The notes below the pieces were generated by a model that had not been told where the DNA came from, made no database searches, and saw only the letters and a list, made by a program, of their open reading frames with translations. Shown here in pieces: positions 8,243 to 18,159 of a stretch of DNA of 64,000 nucleotides; position 1 is the first letter of the stretch; every line of letters begins with the position of its first letter. The DNA comes from Methylomonas methanica MC09 (GTDB lineage: Bacteria; Pseudomonadota; Gammaproteobacteria; Methylococcales; Methylomonadaceae): contig NC_015572.1 of the NCBI RefSeq assembly GCF_000214665.1, positions 4,278,001 through 4,342,000 of the forward strand, in the 5' to 3' direction. The position numbers and the translations under genes are program-made.

Positions 8243-9685
8243 ATGACATCAATCAACATTCAACAAATGATGGCCGACAGCGGCGTGGCGTTCGGCACCA
8301 GCGGCGCGCGCGGACTGGTCAGCCAAATGACGGGCGAAGTTTGCGCGGCTTACACACTGGCATTTTTACAAGGTTTGCTGCTGGCAAAACCGGGCCAAAA
8401 AGTCGCCCTGGGCATGGACTTGCGCCCGTCCAGCCCGAGCATCGTCCAGGCCTGCGCCGCGGCGATCAAACAAGCCGGCTGCGAAACGATTTTTTGCGGC
8501 GCCCTGCCGACCCCGGCCCTGGCTTTTTACGCGATGTCGCGACATATGCCGGCCATCGTGGTGACCGGCAGTCACATTCCCTTCGACCGTAACGGTATCA
8601 AGTTCTACCGGGCCGAAGGCGAAATCAGCAAAGCCGACGAGGCCGCCATTACACAAGCCGTGGTCGACGTCGCCGGCTTTGGCGAAGATAAGATGCCGGC
8701 GGTTGATTCCGGGGCTCTGGAATTATACAAGCAGCGTTATACCGACCTGTTCGAGCCGGATTTACTGACCGGCTGTCGGATCGGCATTTACGAACATTCC
8801 AGCGTGGCGCGGGATTGTTTGCGCGATATTTTGTCTGCGTTGGGTGCCGAGGTGATTAGCTTGGCCCGAACCGATACCTTCGTACCTATCGATACCGAAG
8901 CCGTCAGCGAGACGGACCGCCAACGCGGGTTGGACTGGGCCACGGCGCATGCCCTTGATGCCATCATTTCCACCGACGGCGATGGCGACCGGCCGCTGAT
9001 TGCCGATGAAACCGGTAACTGGCTGCGCGGCGATATTGTCGGTTTGCTGTGCGCCCAATTCCTGGGTGCGGACACAGTCGTCACGCCGGTGAGTTGCAAC
9101 ACCGCCATCGAAGCGTCCGGGGCATTCAATCGGGTGATTCGCACCCGCATAGGCTCGCCGTATGTGATCGCCGGCATGGAACAGGCCGAAGCCGAAGGCA
9201 GCCCCAGTGTGGCCGGTTTTGAAGCCAACGGCGGCTTTTTGGCCGGCCACGGCTTAAAGGTTGCCGAGCACAGCCTGGCCGCACTGCCCACCCGGGATGC
9301 CGTGTTACCGGCCTTGGTGTTATTGGCCATGGCGAAACGGCAGCATTGCAAATTATCGGCCTTAACCGCCAACCTGCCTCAACGCTACACCGCCAGCGAC
9401 CGGCTGCAGGACTTTCCGACGGCCAATAGCCAAGCCTTACTGGCGCAGTTGCAACAGGACGATACCGCGTGCGCAAGTCTATGGGGTAAGGCATTGGGCT
9501 TGGTCGCACAGCGCGATTTAACTGACGGCTTGCGTTTGACGTTCGCTAACGGCGAAATCATTCATTTACGCCCCTCCGGCAATGCACCAGAGCTACGTTG
9601 CTATGCGGAAAGCGATACCATGTTACGGGCACAGGATCTGGTAAACCTGACGCTGCAAAGCATTTCCAGCCGATACGCCGCTTAA
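8243..9685 (+). CDS. phosphomannomutase/phosphoglucomutase family enzyme
   Basis: An alpha-D-phosphohexomutase of 480 residues, interconverting hexose 1- and 6-phosphates for sugar-nucleotide supply. Visible motifs in order: N-terminal FGTSGARG, phosphoserine loop VVTGSHIPFDRNGIK, metal-binding DGDGDRP, sugar-specificity loop GFEANGGFL, and C-terminal phosphate-binding RPSGNAPELR. All catalytic segments look intact. The usual active-site TASHNP-type loop reads TGSHIP here, seen in a divergent CpsG/ManB-like branch, so mannose versus glucose preference cannot be decided. Cytoplasmic. It may supply precursors for the polysaccharide functions found elsewhere in the window. Confidence 0.9.
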   Translation: MTSINIQQMMADSGVAFGTSGARGLVSQMTGEVCAAYTLAFLQGLLLAKPGQKVALGMDLRPSSPSIVQACAAAIKQAGCETIFCGALPTPALAFYAMSRHMPAIVVTGSHIPFDRNGIKFYRAEGEISKADEAAITQAVVDVAGFGEDKMPAVDSGALELYKQRYTDLFEPDLLTGCRIGIYEHSSVARDCLRDILSALGAEVISLARTDTFVPIDTEAVSETDRQRGLDWATAHALDAIISTDGDGDRPLIADETGNWLRGDIVGLLCAQFLGADTVVTPVSCNTAIEASGAFNRVIRTRIGSPYVIAGMEQAEAEGSPSVAGFEANGGFLAGHGLKVAEHSLAALPTRDAVLPALVLLAMAKRQHCKLSALTANLPQRYTASDRLQDFPTANSQALLAQLQQDDTACASLWGKALGLVAQRDLTDGLRLTFANGEIIHLRPSGNAPELRCYAESDTMLRAQDLVNLTLQSISSRYAA

Positions 9686-9750
9686 TGTTCAGTTAAGAAT
9701 GCCCGTAGTATGCTGTCGCCGCGTTACATTCATAACACGAGGAGTCATTC

Positions 9751-10176
9751 ATGAATAATAAAATAATTATGCTCAGCGCTTTAGTATTTCTCTCCGGCAA
9801 CGTATGGGCGGAATCGTCCTTATTCGAAGCCGCCGGCAAACAGCTGATTAAAGATAAAGCTACGGCAGTGGCGCCGGGCGCGGTCGAGAACGTCGAAGCG
9901 GCCAGCCAGGCCGTCGACAGTGCCAAGGCCGCTAAAACGGCGGTTGAAACAGCACCTGACGCGGTAACCAACCAAGCCACGGACGCCGTGAAAAACGCCG
10001 CTGAAGAAAAAGTGAAAGCAGCAGTTCCCGCGGAAGCGACACAAGCCGTAGACACCGTGAAATCGGGTAAAGCGGCACTCGACGCCGCGCCCAAATCCAC
10101 CGGCGAAGCGGTAGAGGCCGTCAAAAGCAAAGCCTCGCAAAAAGCGACCGAAAAAGCGTTTGATTTGCTGAAATAA
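9751..10176 (+). CDS. secreted Ala/Lys-rich helical repeat protein
   Basis: A 141-residue protein with a clear signal peptide (MNNKIIMLSALVFLSGNVWA) and a strong AGGAG Shine-Dalgarno 8 bases before ATG 9751. The mature part is almost entirely Ala, Lys, Val, Glu, Asp and Thr, with a loose ~11-residue periodicity (AVDSAKAAKTAVETAPDAV and related units), no Cys and no aromatic residue after the N-terminus. That predicts long amphipathic helices like LEA or apolipoprotein-like proteins, probably periplasmic. I do not recognise a family; the function is unknown. A stem-loop follows the gene. Confidence 0.75.
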   Translation: MNNKIIMLSALVFLSGNVWAESSLFEAAGKQLIKDKATAVAPGAVENVEAASQAVDSAKAAKTAVETAPDAVTNQATDAVKNAAEEKVKAAVPAEATQAVDTVKSGKAALDAAPKSTGEAVEAVKSKASQKATEKAFDLLK

Positions 10177-10230
10177 GCGCTTGACGCATCCACATCATCC
10201 GGCTTGAGCCGTTAATACAAGCCTGTTCCA

Positions 10231-10281
10231 CTCCCCCATGGCGGCCGTTTCCCGAGTTGACGGAACGGCGCCTTGGGGGAG
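10231..10281. terminator. bidirectional stem-loop between convergent genes
   Basis: A near-perfect inverted repeat, CTCCCCCATGGCG at 10231 against CGCCTTGGGGGAG ending at 10281, with further pairing of GGCCGTTTCC and GGAACGGC inside. It lies between the Ala-rich protein gene and the end of alaS on the other strand. A short TTT follows on the plus strand. Position and stability support a shared terminator. Confidence 0.65.
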
Positions 10282-10287
10282 TTTCGA

Positions 10288-12897
10288 TTAACCCAATCGT
10301 TCCCGCACCCACTCCGGCACGGCCGCCAAAGCAGCCGCTAAATTGGCGGGTTCGTTGCCACCGGCTTGCGCCATGTCCGGCCGGCCGCCGCCTTTGCCGC
10401 CGACTTGGGTGGCAACGAAGTTGACCAGTTCGCCTGCCTTGACCTTGTCCATGGTGTCCTTGGAAACGCTGGCAATCAGACTGACTTTGTCGCCGTTGAC
10501 CACCGCCAATACCAAAGCGGCGGTACCCAGTTTGTTTTTGAGTTGATCGGCCAAATCGCGCAAGGCTTTGGGATCGACGTCTTCCACTTTGACCGCCAAT
10601 ACTTTCACACCGTTCACATCGATAGCCTGACCGGTCATTTCGTCGCCGGCCGAACTGGCCAGTTTGGCTTGCAGTTTTTCCAGCTCTTTTTCCAACGTAC
10701 GGTTTTTTTCCACCAGTTGCTGGACTTTGTCCGCCGCTTTATCTGGTGAGGTTTTTAGCAGGCTGGCGATGTTTTGCAACGCGTTTTCGCGTTGTTCTAT
10801 CCATTCCAAAGCGGCTTTGCCGGTCACAGCCTCCAGTCGGCGAACGCCTGCAGCCACGCCGGTTTCGCCGACGATTTTGAACAAGCCGATGTCGCCGGCC
10901 CGATCCACGTGCGTACCGCCGCACAGTTCGGTGGAAAATTCGCCTATTTTCAATACCCGCACTTCGTCGCCGTATTTTTCGCCGAACAAGGCCATGGCGC
11001 CGGCTTTCATGGCGTCGTCTTTCGCCATCACTTCCGCCGCCACCGGGTTATTCAAGCGAATCTGTTCGTTGACCATGTCCTCGATCATGGCGATTTCCGC
11101 CGCCGTCATAGGCTCGAAATGCGAGAAGTCGAAACGCAAGCGCTCGGCATTGACCTGCGAACCCTTCTGCGCCACATGTTCTCCCAAGGTGGTACGCAAG
11201 GCCGCATGCAATAGATGGGTAGCGGAATGATTGCGCTCGGTGGCTTTGCGGGTCTCTGCATCCACGCTGACTTCGCAGGCTTGGCCGCTGGCGATGACGC
11301 CTTGCAACACTTTGCCTTTATGCAAAAACAGTTTGCCGCCCTGCTTTTGGGTGTCGTGCACTTCAAACACCGCACCGCCGCATTCGATCAAGCCGGTGTC
11401 GCCGACTTGGCCGCCCGACTCGGCATAAAACGGCGTTTGATCCAAAATCACCACCCCTTCGTCGCCGGCCTCCAGACTGTCAACAGGCTGGCCTTTTTTA
11501 TACAGGCCGATGATTTCCACCGAACCGTTGAGCGTGTAGTAACCGGTAAATTCGGTATCGCTGTCGTGTTTGATGTCCTGGTCGTAATCGGCTGCGAAAG
11601 TACCGCCCGCGCGGGCGCGGTCGCGCTGCGCGCTCATTTCTATTTCGAAACCGTGGTGGTCGACGCTGAGATTGTTTTCGCGGGCAAAGTCGGCGGTCAA
11701 ATCCACCGGAAAGCCGTAGGTGTCATACAATTGGAACACCACATCACCGGGAATCACATGACCATCCAGTTTGGCCACGCAGGCCTCCAGAATTTTCATG
11801 CCTTGTTCCAGGGTTTCCGCAAAGCGTTCTTCTTCTTTTTTCAGTACCCTTTCCACCTGCTCCTGGGCCTTGGCCAATTCCGGATAGGCTTGACCCATCT
11901 CGGTTACTAAAGGCGCAACCAGTTGATAGAAAAATACTTCACGAATGCCTAAACGGTAACCATGGCGAATGGCCCTGCGAATAATACGGCGCAACACATA
12001 GCCGCGGCCTTCGTTGGACGGCAACACGCCGTCGGCCACCATGAAGGCGCAGGAACGGATATGGTCGGCAATCACCCGCAGCGAGCTATTGTTTAAGTCA
12101 GTGGTGCCGGCCAGTTTGGCGGCGACTTTTAACAGGTTTTGGAATAAATCGATTTCGTAGTTGCTGTGCACACCCTGCAGCACCGCGGCAATCCGCTCCA
12201 GACCCATGCCGGTATCAACCGAGGGTGCCGGCAACGGCGTCAGATTACCGTCCTTGTCGCGGTCGTATTGCATGAATACCAGGTTCCAGACCTCGATATA
12301 ACGGTCACCATCCTCGTCCGGACTGCCGGGAGGGCCACCGGCCACGTGTTCGCCGTGATCGTAGAAAATCTCGGTACAAGGGCCGCAAGGACCGACATCG
12401 CCCATGGACCAGAAATTGTCTTTGGCACCGATGCGGGAAAAGCGGTTGGGGTCGACTTTGACATCTTCCAGCCAGATAGCTTCGGCTTCCGAATCCTCGT
12501 TAAACACCGTCACCCATAGGCGTTCCGCCGGAATGCCCAGCTCCTTGGTCAAAAAATCCCAGGCGTAATGAATAGCCTCTTTTTTGAAATAATCACCGAA
12601 GCTGAAATTACCCAGCATTTCGAAAAAAGTATGATGGCGGGCGGTATAACCGACGTTTTCCAAGTCGTTATGCTTGCCGCCGGCCCGCACACAGCGTTGG
12701 CTGGTGGCGGCACGGGTAAAATCGGTTTTTTCTCGGCCCAAGAATACGTCTTTAAACTGCACCATCCCGGCATTGGTAAACAGCAAGGTCGGATCGTTAC
12801 CCGGAACCAAAGAGCTGGAAGGACGCACGGCATGGCCGTGTTGGCGGAAAAATTCCAAAAAGGCGGCCCGCAATTCGGCGCTGGTCATTTTTTTCAT
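10288..12897 (-). CDS. alaS: alanyl-tRNA synthetase
   Basis: A full-length 869-residue class II aminoacyl-tRNA synthetase that charges tRNA-Ala. The N-terminus matches the family ([35 protein letters not shown]), motif 2 region [19 protein letters not shown] is intact, the editing domain has [12 protein letters not shown] and CGGTH zinc-site motifs, and the C-terminal DHHA1 domain ends with [15 protein letters not shown]. Start is ATG 12897, with a second in-frame ATG three codons later; neither has a strong Shine-Dalgarno. In many gammaproteobacteria alaS follows recX directly; here TA-type genes lie between them. Confidence 0.98.
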   Translation of the reverse strand: MKKMTSAELRAAFLEFFRQHGHAVRPSSSLVPGNDPTLLFTNAGMVQFKDVFLGREKTDFTRAATSQRCVRAGGKHNDLENVGYTARHHTFFEMLGNFSFGDYFKKEAIHYAWDFLTKELGIPAERLWVTVFNEDSEAEAIWLEDVKVDPNRFSRIGAKDNFWSMGDVGPCGPCTEIFYDHGEHVAGGPPGSPDEDGDRYIEVWNLVFMQYDRDKDGNLTPLPAPSVDTGMGLERIAAVLQGVHSNYEIDLFQNLLKVAAKLAGTTDLNNSSLRVIADHIRSCAFMVADGVLPSNEGRGYVLRRIIRRAIRHGYRLGIREVFFYQLVAPLVTEMGQAYPELAKAQEQVERVLKKEEERFAETLEQGMKILEACVAKLDGHVIPGDVVFQLYDTYGFPVDLTADFARENNLSVDHHGFEIEMSAQRDRARAGGTFAADYDQDIKHDSDTEFTGYYTLNGSVEIIGLYKKGQPVDSLEAGDEGVVILDQTPFYAESGGQVGDTGLIECGGAVFEVHDTQKQGGKLFLHKGKVLQGVIASGQACEVSVDAETRKATERNHSATHLLHAALRTTLGEHVAQKGSQVNAERLRFDFSHFEPMTAAEIAMIEDMVNEQIRLNNPVAAEVMAKDDAMKAGAMALFGEKYGDEVRVLKIGEFSTELCGGTHVDRAGDIGLFKIVGETGVAAGVRRLEAVTGKAALEWIEQRENALQNIASLLKTSPDKAADKVQQLVEKNRTLEKELEKLQAKLASSAGDEMTGQAIDVNGVKVLAVKVEDVDPKALRDLADQLKNKLGTAALVLAVVNGDKVSLIASVSKDTMDKVKAGELVNFVATQVGGKGGGRPDMAQAGGNEPANLAAALAAVPEWVRERLG

Positions 12898-12981
12898 GGT
12901 GGTTATTTCGGTTGATTTTTATACTTCAGAAAATAAATTTACGTTGAATACGCCGATGATAAGGTGTTATCTAAAGGATTT

Positions 12982-13230
12982 TCAATCATTTAACAAATTC
13001 GCCAGCGTTTCGTGCAATGCCGGCAAATCCGGAATGCGCTCGGCCCAAGCAGGTTCAATTTTGCACAACTGATTTAAAGCTTCGCCAATTATCTCAAACT
13101 GTCGCTCCACAGCGGAGCGCAATAAACGGTCCGAACTGTAATCTGCAAGAGTTTTGCCGGCAACAAATTCCAGAATGGCTTCAGCAGCGGAATGGGCATC
13201 CCAGAGAAAGACCCGAGGATCACGCCGCAT
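12982..13230 (-). CDS. hepT: HepT-like (HEPN/DUF86) toxin, apparently missing its catalytic motif
   Basis: An 82-residue protein whose first ~70 residues match HepT/DUF86 HEPN proteins (AHSAAEAILEFVAGKTL, LRSAVERQFEIIGEALNQL, WAERIPDLP). Family members are usually about 110-120 residues and carry an RNxxxHxY-type RNase motif after the IPDLP segment. Here the sequence jumps from IPDLP straight to the C-terminal ALHETLANLLND, as if about 30 residues containing the motif were removed in frame. It overlaps mntA by 11 bases, the usual arrangement of this toxin-antitoxin pair. The protein is probably catalytically dead; it could still bind MntA. Confidence 0.8.
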   Translation of the reverse strand: MRRDPRVFLWDAHSAAEAILEFVAGKTLADYSSDRLLRSAVERQFEIIGEALNQLCKIEPAWAERIPDLPALHETLANLLND

Positions 13231-13531
13231 AAACCAACTCGCGACTTTGTTCGATACTGGCCAGCAAATAAGGGTTCTGCAACGCCGCTACCTCCGCCAA
13301 ATCCACATGCCGTCCGATTATCTGCTCCAACTCTTGCCGTAACGCAAAGAATTCCTGTAAGGACGGCGATTGAGAGCTTTCAGCAAATTCAACCAAAAAA
13401 TCCGCATCGCTGTGTTCCAAATTAAAGTCAGCAGCACGCGCGGCTGAGCCGAAGACGTCCAGACGCTTAACCCGATAGCACTTGCATAAATCGGCGATTG
13501 CGGTTTGATTTTGTTGAATCAACGGGTGCAT
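13220..13531 (-). CDS. mntA: MntA-like nucleotidyltransferase antitoxin
   Basis: A 103-residue minimal nucleotidyltransferase of the MNT/HEPN toxin-antitoxin system. It has the polymerase-beta-like signature VFGSAARA followed by SDADFLVEF, supplying the metal-binding Asp pair, and a third acidic residue region in GRHVDLAEV. In studied pairs MntA adds AMP units to a Tyr of HepT and so silences it. Start is ATG 13531; the end overlaps hepT. The pair lies between alaS and recX in a stretch that becomes AT-rich upstream. Confidence 0.88.
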   Translation of the reverse strand: MHPLIQQNQTAIADLCKCYRVKRLDVFGSAARAADFNLEHSDADFLVEFAESSQSPSLQEFFALRQELEQIIGRHVDLAEVAALQNPYLLASIEQSRELVYAA

Positions 13532-13704
13532 GGCTAATCTTTAGTCTTGATTTAATTGAGAGGGCGTTTAATTCAGTCAATTTGCCGAATGCGCTTAGCT
13601 ATTCAAATCTATGGCTCTTACATTTTTGAGTCATTCAAATTTTTCTATAGAATTATCCAAGCGTTCAACGGTATTTTGACCAACAATAAAAATACCTGAC
13701 GCAA

Positions 13705-14049
13705 TTAACGTCTAAAATATAAATCTGTTGCTTCGGGCGTTTCTTCTATTTCTCGCGTACAGCTTTTCGGCATTAAAATTCCAAAAACCAAAGCCACGAT
13801 CAAGAATATTCCAATCAAATATAAACATCCTGTGAAGTTATCCCATGTTTGTTTTAGAGTATCTCCTCTGGACGACGCGTAAATTGGAAAGCCCACATAC
13901 CAAACAATGCCAGCTAAAAATATTTTCTTTGCTGACTCAGGATCAAAATCATTTACATACCTTGCGAGAAAAAAGCTGCCTAAAAGTCCACCCCACCATA
14001 AAACTCCATCATTTTTTTCATTTCTATCATCATTTTGAGAAGTACTCAC
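13705..14049 (-). CDS. hypothetical membrane protein, AT-rich
   Basis: I do not recognise this gene. The frame opens at ATG 14127, but GTG 14049, preceded by GGTGAA, gives a more plausible start: a polar N-terminus (STSQNDDRNEKND), two to three predicted membrane helices (WWGGLLGSFFLARYV, IFLAGIVWYVGFPIY, LYLIGIFLIVALVFGIL) and a charged C-terminal tail. About 114 residues. Its DNA is clearly more AT-rich than alaS or recX, and it lies between two toxin-antitoxin modules, so it was probably acquired together with them. Confidence 0.55.
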   Translation of the reverse strand: MSTSQNDDRNEKNDGVLWWGGLLGSFFLARYVNDFDPESAKKIFLAGIVWYVGFPIYASSRGDTLKQTWDNFTGCLYLIGIFLIVALVFGILMPKSCTREIEETPEATDLYFRR

Positions 14050-14136
14050 ATCTTCACCAAATTTGATTAATACGATGTATTCATAGAAATTAGGCCGCGT
14101 AGGATGTGTCGACGAAAGGAGGCACATCAGTCACAA

Positions 14137-14394
14137 TTAACGCCCAACCAATTTGTCATACTCAGCATGACTACCGATCCAAACCCACAAAAAACCATCA
14201 TCCACTGGGACCGCCAAGGCCCGATAGCTAATTCCAATTCGAGCCGACCACACTTTACCCACTTTTTTAAACTGCAATGACGGGTGGCTTGGATCGGTTT
14301 TTAACAATTCAAAATTTTTGTCAGCCAAACGTTGGATTTCAATCGGCAATTGGTCGTAACTCGACCAAAACGCCGATGATGCGTGGTGTTTCAA
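14137..14394 (-). CDS. ParE/RelE-like toxin
   Basis: An 85-residue protein of the RelE/ParE toxin superfamily: an N-terminal helical part (FWSSYDQLPIEIQRLADKNFELL), then PSHPSLQFKKVGKVWSARI, GISYRALAV and a C-terminal WIGSHAEYDKL. This is the usual order in small basic ribosome- or gyrase-directed toxins; the target here is unknown. Its ATG overlaps the stop of the upstream partner by 4 bases. The toxin and antitoxin follow recX on the same strand with overlapping ends, so the set may be one transcript from recA. Confidence 0.85.
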   Translation of the reverse strand: MKHHASSAFWSSYDQLPIEIQRLADKNFELLKTDPSHPSLQFKKVGKVWSARIGISYRALAVPVDDGFLWVWIGSHAEYDKLVGR

Positions 14395-14603
14395 AGCTCG
14401 CGTGCCTTGCCTGACTGATACTCAGCTAACGCATTGTTGATTAAAACATCCAGCCTTCCTTCCGACTCATCCGTTTCGATCTTTTGATCCCAGCGTCTTT
14501 GCTCGAAATCTACAAACCAATCACGTAACTTTGCAAAAGCTACGTTATCCAACGCCGCGATACGTTGTTCCAACAATTCCACTTCATTTAAGGTATTAGC
14601 CAT
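14391..14603 (-). CDS. antitoxin partner of the ParE/RelE-like toxin
   Basis: A 70-residue acidic protein (LNEVELLEQRIAALDNVAFAKL, FEQRRWDQKIETDESEGRL, ALAEYQSGKAREL), typical in size, charge and position for antitoxins of this toxin type. A GTG at 14609 overlaps the recX stop, but the ATG at 14603 has a strong Shine-Dalgarno (GAGGTGA) at the right distance, so I choose 14603. The C-terminal tail GKAREL is the likely toxin-binding part, by analogy. Its stop overlaps the toxin start (ATGA). Confidence 0.82.
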   Translation of the reverse strand: MANTLNEVELLEQRIAALDNVAFAKLRDWFVDFEQRRWDQKIETDESEGRLDVLINNALAEYQSGKAREL

Positions 14604-15059
14604 ATTCACCTCACGAATTTAATCTTCAACTCCGCAAACAAACGCCTGATCATTTCGCCGCTAAACCCGCGCTGCTGCAAAAAGCGACTGCGTTTTAGCC
14701 ATTCGTTTTGCGTTAAAGATGTTTCCTCGCCGTATTTGCGGCAGTACACATCCATCAGCAGATTTTGCCAGCCGCCCTGCGCCTCGGCCTGCGTATCCAA
14801 ATCGACACTGTCTATACCGCGTTGTTGCAATTCGAATTTTATCCTTATTGGACCGTAACCGGCGCTAATACGCTGACGCACGTAACATTCGGCATAACGT
14901 TCGTCGTTTTGCCAGTTTTGTTCGGCCATTTCGGCGATGACAGGTTCCACCTCCTCATGCTGAAAACCGCGCAGCGCAAGCTTGTCCAGCAATTCCTTTC
15001 GGCTATGTTCGCGTCTGGCTAACAAACGTAAACAAGTCGCTTCGATTTGTACCCGACGC

Positions 15060-16115
<1,056 letters not shown>

Positions 16116-16234
16116 TTTTATACCCGGTAAATCTATGACTGGTTAAAGCCGTGCATTATCACACAGATAAGCGCCTGTAAAACAGTTTCCATGCGATCTT
16201 GGCGGGCGTTTGAATAGACTGATTAAGTCTGATT

Positions 16235-16747
16235 CTACTGGCTTTCGATAATTTCCAGACAGCGTTGAAACGTACTCCGCACGATAAACAGCGTCATCAC
16301 AATCGGATACAGCAAATAGTGCTCGGGCATCGCCAGCCCAATCAACACGGCCACGGCCAACGCACAGGTATCGAAGCGCGACAAATAGTGTTGCAGATAA
16401 CGCAAGGCCTCCCGCGATTCCCTGTCGAAGCGGGGCGCTTTATTGATGAAGGCCAGCAGCATCCAGCCGCAAAGCAAGGCATAGTAGATGGGAAACACAT
16501 GAAACATCGGCGAGCCTTTGCTGAATAAAGGCTCCCAGTAACCGTACCAAGCCCATAACACACTGCAGCAAAAACCATCCTGCCAGACGCTGCACGGCAG
16601 TTTTTTCAGACAACCACCCAACAGGAACAGTCCGGCCAGATAGGCTCCGGCCATCCAGACCGCTTCATCGTGCATGAAGGGCAAATAAAGACTCTGGGTT
16701 TGCACCAGTGTCGTCAACACGATACAGAAGATGATGAAAATAGGCAT
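16235..16747 (-). CDS. hypothetical integral membrane protein
   Basis: I do not recognise the family. The frame opens at a TTG (16768); the ATG at 16747 begins directly with a hydrophobic helix (MPIFIIFCIVLTTLV) and is preferred, giving 170 residues. Four to five membrane segments are visible, with a polar loop KAPRFDRESREALRYLQHYLSRF in the middle and many Cys and Trp in the first half. It ends 119 bases upstream of recA on the same strand and follows the SRPBCC gene closely, so those two may be cotranscribed. Confidence 0.6.
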   Translation of the reverse strand: MPIFIIFCIVLTTLVQTQSLYLPFMHDEAVWMAGAYLAGLFLLGGCLKKLPCSVWQDGFCCSVLWAWYGYWEPLFSKGSPMFHVFPIYYALLCGWMLLAFINKAPRFDRESREALRYLQHYLSRFDTCALAVAVLIGLAMPEHYLLYPIVMTLFIVRSTFQRCLEIIESQ

Positions 16748-16779
16748 GAGGTAAACCGGTTCGCTCAAAACGCCCTAAT

Positions 16780-17244
16780 TTACACGTCTAAACCCCATTT
16801 GGCATGCAAATAAGCTTGCCGGGTATCGAAAATCCGCTGCAGTTTTTTTCGAATCAGCACGCTGTGCATCATTCGTCCAAACCAACCCAAGGGCATGGCA
16901 TAAAACACAATATCTTCGATAACGATATATCCCGGCTGTTCGGTCAGGCACACTTCGTGGCTCCAAAACTTGAACGGGCCGACCGCTTGCTGGTAGACAA
17001 ACCGGTGCGGCTCGTCGCAGTGGCTGATTTCCGACAACCAGGGCATAGCCCAGCCGAACACGGCCTTCATCCGGTAGCTGAGCATCAGGCCGGTGTAGAT
17101 TTTTTCCGGAACTTTTGAGGTAATTTCCACATTGAAGAAATCCGGCGTGATCTGATTCAGGTAATGCGGCGACGAAAAGAAATCCCAGGCTTCCTGACGT
17201 GTCAGAGTCAACGCCTGCCGGCGATAGAGTTGATAGAGATTCAT
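16780..17244 (-). CDS. SRPBCC (START-like) family protein
   Basis: A 154-residue cytoplasmic protein of the SRPBCC/cyclase-dehydrase fold. Segments typical of the family are visible: EAWDFFSSPHYLNQITPDFFNVEI, then KIYTGLMLSYRM, a WLSEISHCDEPHRFVYQQAVGPFKFWSHEV stretch, and the C-terminal helix DTRQAYLHAKW. Such proteins bind hydrophobic ligands; the ligand is unknown. ATG 17244 (MNLYQLYRR) fits better than the upstream ATG 17250. Divergent from the SOUL lipoprotein gene. Confidence 0.8.
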   Translation of the reverse strand: MNLYQLYRRQALTLTRQEAWDFFSSPHYLNQITPDFFNVEITSKVPEKIYTGLMLSYRMKAVFGWAMPWLSEISHCDEPHRFVYQQAVGPFKFWSHEVCLTEQPGYIVIEDIVFYAMPLGWFGRMMHSVLIRKKLQRIFDTRQAYLHAKWGLDV

Positions 17245-17359
17245 ATGCATTTAACCCGGAACGTAAAACTGGACAAGTCAACAATCTACCGCAAAAAAAA
17301 TATTTCGCGGCATACTCCGAGACAAAGGCGATTTGTCGCACTAATTCCCGGACTTGCAC

Positions 17360-17980
17360 ATGATAAAAACGTTAACGCAACTATTGGCAAGCCTGTTTTT
17401 AGCGGGGTGCTCCATGTTTGGTATACGCAATAGCCAGGAAGCCGCCTACACAGTGCTTTTGCAAGACCGCGACATTGAAATCCGTGCCTATCGGCCTTTA
17501 CTGATAGCGGAAACCAACGTCGAGGCCGATTACGCCAACAGCGGTTCGATAGGGTTTAAGCGTCTGGCCGGCTATATCTTCGGCAATAATCGCCAACAAC
17601 AAAAAATGGCCATGACCACGCCGGTTTACCGGGAACAACAAGGCGAAAAAATAGCCATGACCGCACCGGTGTTACAGCAAAAATCCGCCGGACAATGGCG
17701 CATGGCGTTTGTGATGCCACCGGAATATACGCTCTCCACCCTACCCGAACCGCTGGATCCGCTGGTGGAAATCAAACAACTACCCGCTAAAAAGGTTGCC
17801 GTGCTGCATTATTCCGGCAGCTTGAGCGAGGAAAAAATCAACCGGATGGCAGACGAATTAAGTGCTTGGCTGAGCCGCCATGCTTATACAGCCCTATCGC
17901 CCGCGCGCTCGGCGGCTTACGATCCGCCCTGGACCATCCCGGCATTACGCCGCAACGAAGTGCATATTGATATCGAATAA
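17360..17980 (+). CDS. SOUL heme-binding family lipoprotein
   Basis: A predicted lipoprotein with a lipobox LFLAGC near the N-terminus, followed by a SOUL/HBP domain: YTVLLQDRDIEIRAYRPLLIAET, FKRLAGYIFGNN, KMAMTTPVY, KIAMTAPVL, MAFVMPPEYTL and the C-terminal YDPPWTIPALRRNEV. The paired MTTPV/MTAPV motifs are the family hallmark. SOUL proteins bind heme or porphyrins, so envelope heme binding is plausible but not shown. ATG 17360 is chosen over the in-frame TTG at 17354. About 207 residues. Confidence 0.9.
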   Translation: MIKTLTQLLASLFLAGCSMFGIRNSQEAAYTVLLQDRDIEIRAYRPLLIAETNVEADYANSGSIGFKRLAGYIFGNNRQQQKMAMTTPVYREQQGEKIAMTAPVLQQKSAGQWRMAFVMPPEYTLSTLPEPLDPLVEIKQLPAKKVAVLHYSGSLSEEKINRMADELSAWLSRHAYTALSPARSAAYDPPWTIPALRRNEVHIDIE

Positions 17981-18021
17981 GTCATCCTGATTATAAAGAT
18001 GCTTCAGCCGATTCGCAGAAA

Positions 18022-18121
18022 TCGTCATTTCGGCAGGGATTGCCGAAATCCAGGCTGCATGGATAGCTCGAAGCTTGCCATCCATGGCGCTGGATGCCCG
18101 CTTCCCTGCGAGCATGACGGA
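18022..18121. repeat. REP/MITE-like palindromic element
   Basis: A ~100-base element with internal palindromes: ATTTCGGCA/TGCCGAAAT at 18027-18049, then CATGGAT..ATCCATG, and near-terminal TCGTCAT and ATGACGG in opposite orientation. Its left part (TCGTCATT ... GAAATCCA) parallels the repeat at 6221-6250. It sits between the SOUL gene and the end of the ABC transporter operon. No coding capacity. Probably a non-autonomous repeat of the genome's REP family. Confidence 0.7.
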
Positions 18122-18159
18122 CTTTTAATTTAGCTGACTCATCGTTCTAATCAGATGAG

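Noticed and set aside
16116..16234. Possible LexA box upstream of recA (CTGTTTTACAG)
   Set aside because: Spacing between CTG and CAG is five bases, not the ten of the gammaproteobacterial SOS box.
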